This document shows positions 58,566 to 64,000 of a DNA stretch of 64,000 nt, in pieces. Origin of the DNA: Roseateles sp049532965 (GTDB lineage Bacteria; Pseudomonadota; Gammaproteobacteria; Burkholderiales; Burkholderiaceae_C); assembly GCF_049532965.1 (NCBI RefSeq), contig NZ_CP186694.1, positions 1,302,001 through 1,366,000 on the forward strand, read 5' to 3'. The notes under the pieces are model-generated. The model was not told the DNA's origin, ran no database searches, and saw only the letters and a list, made by a program, of their open reading frames with translations. The position numbers and the translations under genes were made by a program. The first letter of the stretch is position 1; the number at the start of each line of letters is the position of its first letter.

Positions 58566-59912
58566 ATGCCCGCCACGATCGTCGATTCGGCCATCTTCCA
58601 GGACCTCTTCTCCAGCGACGCGATGCGCCGCGTCTGGTCCGACGAGAACCGCACGCAGAAATACCTGGACGTCGAGCGCGCACTGGCCGTCGTCCAGGGT
58701 CGCCTGGGGTTGATCCCGGCCGAGGCGGCCGAGGAAATCGTCAGCCACTGCTTGGTGGACCAGATCGACATGGCGCTGCTGCGCCAGCAGACCGAACGCA
58801 TCGGTTATCCGGTGCTCGGGGTCGTCTCGCAGCTCAATGCGCTGTGCCGCGACCGGCTTGGCGAGTACTGCCACTGGGGCGCGACGACGCAGGACATCAC
58901 CGACACCGCCACCGTGCTGCAGATCCGCGAGGCGCTCGCCCTCGTCGAGGCGGACCTGGCGGGCATTTCGTCGGCGCTGGCCCACCTGGCGCGGGAACAC
59001 CGCGACACGCCGGTCATCGGACGCAGCAACCTGCAGCAAGCCATTCCGGTGACCTTCGGCTACAAGGTGGCGGGGCTGTTGTCGGCGGTGGAACGGCATC
59101 GCGAGCGGCTCGCGCAACTGAAGGAACGGGTGCTCGTCGGCGAGTTCGCCGGCGCGGCCGGCACCTTGGCCTCGTTGCAGACCGGTGCGATGGAGACGCA
59201 GGCCGGCCTGTGCGCGGAATTGGGCCTGAAGCAGCCGGTGATCGCCTGGCACACGATCCGCGACAACATCGCCGAGGTCGGCGCCTTCCTCGGCCTGGTG
59301 GGCGGCACGCTCGGCAAGCTCAGCATGGACGTCAAGCTGATGATGCAGACGGAGGTCGGCGAGGTCTTCGAGCCGTATCACCATGGCCGCGGCTCGTCGT
59401 CGACGATGCCGCAGAAGCGCAATCCGATCGCCAGCTGCTACATCCATGCCGCCATCAGCGTCGTGCGCCAGCATGCGGCGGCGTTGATGGATGCGATGGT
59501 CGCGGACCACGAGCGCTCGACCGGCCCCTGGGAGATCGAATGGATCGTGCTGCCGGAGACCTTCTGCCTCATCGCCGGCGCGTTGAAGCAGAGCCGCCTC
59601 GTGCTCGAAGGGCTGCAGGTCGATGCGGCGGCCATGCGGCGCAACATCGAGATGACCGATGGCCTGGTGATGAGCGAGGCGGTGATGATGGGTCTTGGCC
59701 CTTACCTGGGACGCGAAACGGCGCATGACCTGGTCTACGACCTGTGCCGCGAGGCCCTCGCCCGCAAGCAGCCCCTGCTGGACCTGCTCGCCGCGCATCC
59801 GGACATCCAGCGCCATGTCGACCGCCCGGCCCTGCAAGCGATGCTCGATCCGGCCAACTATCTCGGACAGGCGGGGCACATGGTCGATCGCGTACTGGCA
59901 ACGCTGCGTTGA
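58566..59912 (+). CDS. Fumarase/aspartase-superfamily lyase (PurB/PcaB-like)
   Basis: A 448-residue all-helical enzyme of the superfamily that includes adenylosuccinate lyase and 3-carboxymuconate cycloisomerase. The signature GRGSSSTMPQKRNP (about 275-288) with the catalytic serine loop, and HWGATTQDITDT, are clear. AGGAG precedes the ATG. Being last in a carboxylate operon argues against a purine role; it might add or remove water, ammonia or another group on an unsaturated tricarboxylate. It does not belong to the standard three-step itaconate route. Confidence 0.88.
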   Translation: MPATIVDSAIFQDLFSSDAMRRVWSDENRTQKYLDVERALAVVQGRLGLIPAEAAEEIVSHCLVDQIDMALLRQQTERIGYPVLGVVSQLNALCRDRLGEYCHWGATTQDITDTATVLQIREALALVEADLAGISSALAHLAREHRDTPVIGRSNLQQAIPVTFGYKVAGLLSAVERHRERLAQLKERVLVGEFAGAAGTLASLQTGAMETQAGLCAELGLKQPVIAWHTIRDNIAEVGAFLGLVGGTLGKLSMDVKLMMQTEVGEVFEPYHHGRGSSSTMPQKRNPIASCYIHAAISVVRQHAAALMDAMVADHERSTGPWEIEWIVLPETFCLIAGALKQSRLVLEGLQVDAAAMRRNIEMTDGLVMSEAVMMGLGPYLGRETAHDLVYDLCREALARKQPLLDLLAAHPDIQRHVDRPALQAMLDPANYLGQAGHMVDRVLATLR

Positions 59913-59972
59913 ACGGCGGCCAAGGCACAGGCGCGAGGAGCACGGGGCGCCCTGCTGTGCCCCATCCGGGCG

Positions 59973-60890
59973 TCATCGGGACCGTCGCCGTGGCGCCCGG
60001 GCCGGCGGCTTCATCTCCGCGACGAAGTCGTAGAGCTGCTGCGCCTCCGGTGACAGCCGGCGTCCCTGGCGCGTGATCAGGCCGATGTTGCGCGTGACGA
60101 CCGGGTCGACCAGCGGCACGCTCACCAGCAGCGGGTGGTCCGGCCCCGGCATCGCGATCGACGGCACCGCCGCCACGCCGAGCCCGGCCTCCACCAGACC
60201 CAGCAGCGTCGTGACATGCTGGGCCTCGTAGACCGGCTGGGGCCGGTCCTTGACATGGGCGAGCGCTTGATCGAGCAGCAGGCGGTTGCCGGAGGACTTG
60301 GACACCGCGATGAAGTCGTGATCGGCGAGCTGGCTCCAGGTGACCTCGCGACGCCGGGCCAGCGGATGGTCGCGCCGGCAGGCCGCGACGAAGCGTTCCT
60401 CCAGCAGCGGCCGGAACTCGATGCCCGGCTCCGAGCTGCCGATGAAGTTGAGGCCGAAATCCGACTCGCCGCGCGCCACGGCGGCCAGCACTTCGTTCGC
60501 GCTGGCATCGAAGATCTTCACCCGCAGCTTCGGATAGCGCTCGCGGTAGCGGTGGATCACCTGCGAGAGGAAGTAGTAGACCGTGGACGGCACGCTGGAC
60601 ACGCTGACCTCGCCCATGCGCGCCGTGCCCACGCCGCGGACCGCCAGCAGCGTTTCGTCCAGGTCGTCCAGCAGCACGCCGATCTTGCGGGCGAACTCCC
60701 GGCCCACCGCGGTCAGGGTGACCCGCCGCGTGGTGCGCTCGAACAGCCGCACGCCCAGCGCCTGCTCCAGCTTGTCAATGCGCCGGCTGAAGGCGGGCTG
60801 CGAGATATGCACCGCCTCCGCCGCCTTGCGGAAGTTGGACAGCTCCGCGGCCGAGCGGAAGGCGATGAGGTCGTGCAGGTCGAAGTTCAC
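59973..60890 (-). CDS. LysR-family transcriptional regulator
   Basis: A 305-residue LysR protein beginning at GTG, with HTH AAEAVHISQPAFSRRIDKLEQ and FERTTRRVTLTAVGREF, and an effector domain (about 92-295). The GTG overlaps the stop of the upstream cusA-like gene (GTGA), so it can be translated from the cusA transcript. It is convergent with the carboxylate operon. Whether it regulates that operon, the metal pump or neither cannot be told. Confidence 0.9.
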   Translation of the reverse strand: MNFDLHDLIAFRSAAELSNFRKAAEAVHISQPAFSRRIDKLEQALGVRLFERTTRRVTLTAVGREFARKIGVLLDDLDETLLAVRGVGTARMGEVSVSSVPSTVYYFLSQVIHRYRERYPKLRVKIFDASANEVLAAVARGESDFGLNFIGSSEPGIEFRPLLEERFVAACRRDHPLARRREVTWSQLADHDFIAVSKSSGNRLLLDQALAHVKDRPQPVYEAQHVTTLLGLVEAGLGVAAVPSIAMPGPDHPLLVSVPLVDPVVTRNIGLITRQGRRLSPEAQQLYDFVAEMKPPARAPRRRSR

Positions 60891-63800
60891 GCGCGATGCA
60901 AGGGTCCGTTCGATTGATGCGGAGTATGCATCCGTCCCTGGCGCTCATCCGGCGGCCGCACGGCGCCGAGCCGGCGCCGGTGGATCAGGTACCACGCCGC
61001 GGGCATCACCAGCATGCTCAGCAGGGGCGCGGTGATCATGCCGCCGATCATGGGCGCGGCGATGCGTGCCATGACCTCATGGCCGGTGCCCTGGCCCCAC
61101 AGCATCGGCACAAGACCGGCCAGCACGATGGCCACCGTCATCGCCTTGGGCCGCACGCGCAGCACCGCTCCTTCGCGGATCGCCGCCAGGAGCGTGTCGT
61201 GCGAGTCCGCTTCCCCGGCGGCCAGACGCCGCGCCAGCGCCTGTTCCAGGTAGACCAGCATCACCACGCCGAACTCCGCCGCCACGCCCGCCAGCGCAAT
61301 GAAGCCGACCGCGGTGGCGACCGAAACGGCATGGCCCAGCAGCCAGACGAGCCAGCATCCGCCCACCAGCGAGAACGGCACGGCGGCCATCACCAGCGCC
61401 GCATTCGTGACCTTGCGAAAGAGCAGGTACAGCAGCGTGAAGATCACCGCGAGCGTGGCGGGCACCACCACCTTCATCCGCTCGGTGGCCCGCTCCAGGT
61501 ACTCGAACTGGCCCGACCAGGACACCGCGTGGCCGGCCGGCATCGGCACCTCCCTGGCCACTGCCGCCTGCATCTCGCGCACGACGGAGCGCAGGTCCCG
61601 GCCCCGCACGTCGACATAGACCCAACCGGACAGCCGCGCGTTCTCGCTGCGCAGCATCGGTGGCCCCTCCTCGATGCGGATGCGGGCCACGTCCTGCAGC
61701 AGCAGCTGGGCGCCGGTGGCGGTCATGAACGGCAGCGTCCGCAGACGCTCCAGCGAGTCGCGGACGTCGCGCGGATAGCGCAGGTTCAGCGGAAAGCGCT
61801 CACGGCCGCTGATGACCTCTCCCACGTTCTCGCCGCCGATCGCGGTCGAGACGATGAGCTGCACGTCGGCCACCGACATCCCGTGGCGCGCCGCCGCCGC
61901 CCGGTCCACGTCGACGTCGATGTAGCGGCCGCCCGTCAGCCGCTCCGCCAGCGCGGAAGACACGCCCGGCACACGCTTCACGGCCGTTTCGACCTGGGTC
62001 GTCAGCCGGTCGATGGTGCGCAGGTCCGTCCCCGAGATCTTGATCCCCACCGGCGACTTGATGCCGGTAGCCAGCATGTCGATGCGGTTGCGGATCGGCG
62101 GTACCCAGACGTTGGTCAGTCCCGGCACCTGGACGGCCCGGTCGAGCGCGTCCACCAGCTTGTCGGGCGTCATGCCCGGCCGCCATTGCGAGCGCGGCTT
62201 GAACTGGATGGTGGTTTCGAACATCTCCAGCGGCGCCGGATCGGTCGCGGTGTCGGCGCGGCCGGCCTTGCCGAACACGCGCGCCACTTCGGGCACCGTC
62301 TTGATGAGGCGGTCCGTCTGCTGCAGCAACTGCGATGCCTTGGCCACCGACAGGCCGGGCAATGCCGACGGCATGTACAGCAGGTCGCCTTCGTCCAGCG
62401 GTGGCATGAACTCGCCCCCCAGGCGCGTCAGCGGCACGACCGTCAGGGCCAGCACCAGGGCGGCGGCGGCCAGCGTGGCGCAGGGGAATCGGAGCACCAA
62501 CTCGAGCGCGGGCCGATAGGCGGCCATCAGCAGGCGATTCAGCGGATTGACCGATTCCCGCGGAATGCGACCCCGCACCAGGTAGCCCATCAGCACCGGC
62601 ACCAGGGTCACCGAGAGGACCGCCGCCGCGGCCATCGTGTAGGTCTTGGTGAATGCGAGCGGCGCGAACAGGCGACCCTCCTGCGCTTCCAGCGTGAACA
62701 CCGGCAGGAAGGACAGCGTGATGACCAGCAGCGAGAAGAACAGGGCCGGCCCGACCTCGATGCAGGCCTCGGTCACCAGCGCCCAGCGCCGGGCCGGCGG
62801 CAGCGGCTGCGCGCCGTGTCCGGACGCTTCGATGCGCTTGTGCACCGCCTCCAGCATCACCACCACGCCGTCCAGTGCCGCGCCCAGCGCCAGCGCGATG
62901 CCGGCCAGCGAGAGGATGTTGGCGTTCAGGCCTTGCCAGCGCATCACCAGGAAGGCCGCGCCCACCGCCACCGGGAGCACGACCACCGCCACCAGCGCCG
63001 AACGCAGGTGCAGCAGGAACAGCGCACACACCAGGGCCACCGCGATGAACTCCTCGAGGAGCTTCACCTGGAGGTGGCCGATGGCGTCGTCGATGAGCCG
63101 GGAGCGGTCGTAGGTCTCGACGATCTCCACGCCCGGCGGCAGGCTGGCCTTGAGCCGCTCGAGCGTGGACTTCACTGCCGCGATCGTCGTGCGCGCGTTC
63201 TTGCCGGAGCGCATGACGACCACGCCGCCGGTGACTTCGCCTTCGCCATCGAGTTCCGCGATGCCTCGCCGCATCTCCGGTCCGATCTGCACCGTGGCGA
63301 CATCGCGCAACGTCAACGGGGTCGCACCGTCGAGCCCGAGCGGGATGCCGCGCAGGTCCTCCAGCGATCGCAGGAAGCCGTCGGAGCGGACCATGTACTC
63401 GGTCTCCGCCATCTCCACCACCGAGCCGCCGGACGACTGGTTGGCCTGCTTGAGCGCCTCGACGACGCGGGGCAGCGCGATCCCCGCGGCGCGCATGCGG
63501 TCCGGGTCCAGCACCACCTGGTACTGGCGCACCATGCCGCCGATGCTGGCCACCTCGGCGACGTCGGGCACGGTCTTGAGCTCGAACTTCAGGAACCAGT
63601 CGTTCAGCGCTCGTAGCTGGCCGATGTCCTTCTTGCCGGTCCGGTCGACCAGCGCGTACTCGTAGACCCAGCCGACCCCGGTGGCATCGGGTCCCAGCAC
63701 GGCGCTGGCACCGGCCGGCAACCTGCCCTGCAGCTGGTTGAGCGATTCGACGACGCGCGACCTCGCCCAGTACGGATCGGTCTTGTCATCGAACAGCACG

Positions 63801-64000
63801 TAGACGAAGGAATCGCCGAAGAACGAGTAGCCCCGCACCGTCTTTGCCCCGGGGACGCTGAGCAAGGTCGTCGTCATCGGATAGGTGACCAGGTCCTCGA
63901 CGACCTGGGGCGGCTTGCCCGGATACGTGGTGCGCACCACCACCTGGGTGTCGCCGACGTCGGGGAGCGCGTCGACCGGCGTGTGCAGCACCGCGATCAC
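60887..64000 (-). CDS. cusA: CusA-type heavy-metal RND permease (N-terminus beyond window)
   Basis: At least 1037 residues of an HME-RND pump; a few dozen N-terminal residues lie beyond the right edge. The three copper-binding methionines of CusA are conserved by context: PLEMFETT, NRIDMLATG and ARHGMSVADV, supporting Cu(I)/Ag(I) specificity. Other marks are HTPVDALPDVGDTQV, FVYVLFDDKTDPYWARSRV, ALGAALDGVVVMLEAVHKR and GFIALAGVAAEFGVVMLVYLEQAL. It should work with CusB and CusC encoded beyond the edge, taking metal from periplasm to outside, complementary to the CopA-type pump at 42690. Its 3' end overlaps a LysR gene. Confidence 0.95.
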   Translation of the reverse strand: MIAVLHTPVDALPDVGDTQVVVRTTYPGKPPQVVEDLVTYPMTTTLLSVPGAKTVRGYSFFGDSFVYVLFDDKTDPYWARSRVVESLNQLQGRLPAGASAVLGPDATGVGWVYEYALVDRTGKKDIGQLRALNDWFLKFELKTVPDVAEVASIGGMVRQYQVVLDPDRMRAAGIALPRVVEALKQANQSSGGSVVEMAETEYMVRSDGFLRSLEDLRGIPLGLDGATPLTLRDVATVQIGPEMRRGIAELDGEGEVTGGVVVMRSGKNARTTIAAVKSTLERLKASLPPGVEIVETYDRSRLIDDAIGHLQVKLLEEFIAVALVCALFLLHLRSALVAVVVLPVAVGAAFLVMRWQGLNANILSLAGIALALGAALDGVVVMLEAVHKRIEASGHGAQPLPPARRWALVTEACIEVGPALFFSLLVITLSFLPVFTLEAQEGRLFAPLAFTKTYTMAAAAVLSVTLVPVLMGYLVRGRIPRESVNPLNRLLMAAYRPALELVLRFPCATLAAAALVLALTVVPLTRLGGEFMPPLDEGDLLYMPSALPGLSVAKASQLLQQTDRLIKTVPEVARVFGKAGRADTATDPAPLEMFETTIQFKPRSQWRPGMTPDKLVDALDRAVQVPGLTNVWVPPIRNRIDMLATGIKSPVGIKISGTDLRTIDRLTTQVETAVKRVPGVSSALAERLTGGRYIDVDVDRAAAARHGMSVADVQLIVSTAIGGENVGEVISGRERFPLNLRYPRDVRDSLERLRTLPFMTATGAQLLLQDVARIRIEEGPPMLRSENARLSGWVYVDVRGRDLRSVVREMQAAVAREVPMPAGHAVSWSGQFEYLERATERMKVVVPATLAVIFTLLYLLFRKVTNAALVMAAVPFSLVGGCWLVWLLGHAVSVATAVGFIALAGVAAEFGVVMLVYLEQALARRLAAGEADSHDTLLAAIREGAVLRVRPKAMTVAIVLAGLVPMLWGQGTGHEVMARIAAPMIGGMITAPLLSMLVMPAAWYLIHRRRLGAVRPPDERQGRMHTPHQSNGPLHRA

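Noticed and set aside
57623..59728. Long plus-strand frame across the CitE-like and fumarase-like genes
   Set aside because: It is an out-of-frame shadow of two canonical enzymes.
60896..63616. A 906-codon plus-strand frame across the CusA-type gene
   Set aside because: His/Arg/Gln-rich composition is the antisense signature of a GC-rich gene; the minus strand encodes an unmistakable RND pump.

Overview
The window looks like a high-GC betaproteobacterial chromosome, most likely Burkholderiales. The pointers are two Bug-type periplasmic tricarboxylate-binding proteins paired with Burkholderiales-type general porins, several RND and ABC efflux systems with NodT-type outer-membrane lipoproteins, LysR-rich catabolic operons and a flagellar cap gene. 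The genus cannot be fixed from this sequence alone. No rRNA, tRNA or CRISPR array was seen.

Layout. 1-4217 is an AdeRS/AdeAB-like arrangement: an RND permease (cut by the window start) and its lipoprotein adaptor on the minus strand, divergent from an overlapping response regulator/histidine kinase pair. 4446-8380 holds a solitary fliD, a family-4-type glycosyltransferase and an ABC membrane domain without an ATPase. 8455-13223 is a complete macA-macB-outer membrane factor export operon.

13453-35295 is an accessory island. From left to right it has a decayed IS21 element (istA/istB remnants), a Tn7-like transposition operon whose four genes (tnsA-like, tnsB, tnsC, tniQ) all overlap by 4 nt, a divergent pair of regulators (BcepMu gp16-like and XRE) with an AT-rich operator-like region between them, a two-helix membrane protein, a 1646-residue Mrr-NACHT protein, a cluster of inverted repeats, a frameshifted reading frame, a two-gene module made of a 1612-residue sacsin/Hsp90-like ATPase with C-terminal DUF3883 plus a NERD-SF1 helicase, and an OLD-like ATPase gene cut off inside its P-loop. 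I read the Mrr-NACHT protein and the ATPase/helicase pair as probable anti-phage systems. The pair is the best candidate in this window for an undescribed system.

35450-44840 returns to ordinary chromosome: a secreted tandem TonB-C-like protein, a cysteine hydrolase, a DHDPS-family aldolase/porin/Bug operon with divergent LysR, and a copper module (DUF2933, isoprenylcysteine methyltransferase-like protein, CopA-type P-type ATPase). 45102-52232 is a polysaccharide-degrading cluster: GH74 xyloglucanase, GH97 glycosidase, and an alginate-lyase-fold lipoprotein with LamG domain. 52388-59912 is a seven-function catabolic operon: PrpF-like isomerase fused in frame to a Bug receptor, porin, hotdog hydratase, CaiB CoA-transferase, CitE-like lyase, fumarase/aspartase-superfamily enzyme. 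Its three central enzymes match the itaconate pathway in type and size. A LysR gene is convergent with it and overlaps the end of a CusA-type copper/silver RND permease that runs off the right edge.
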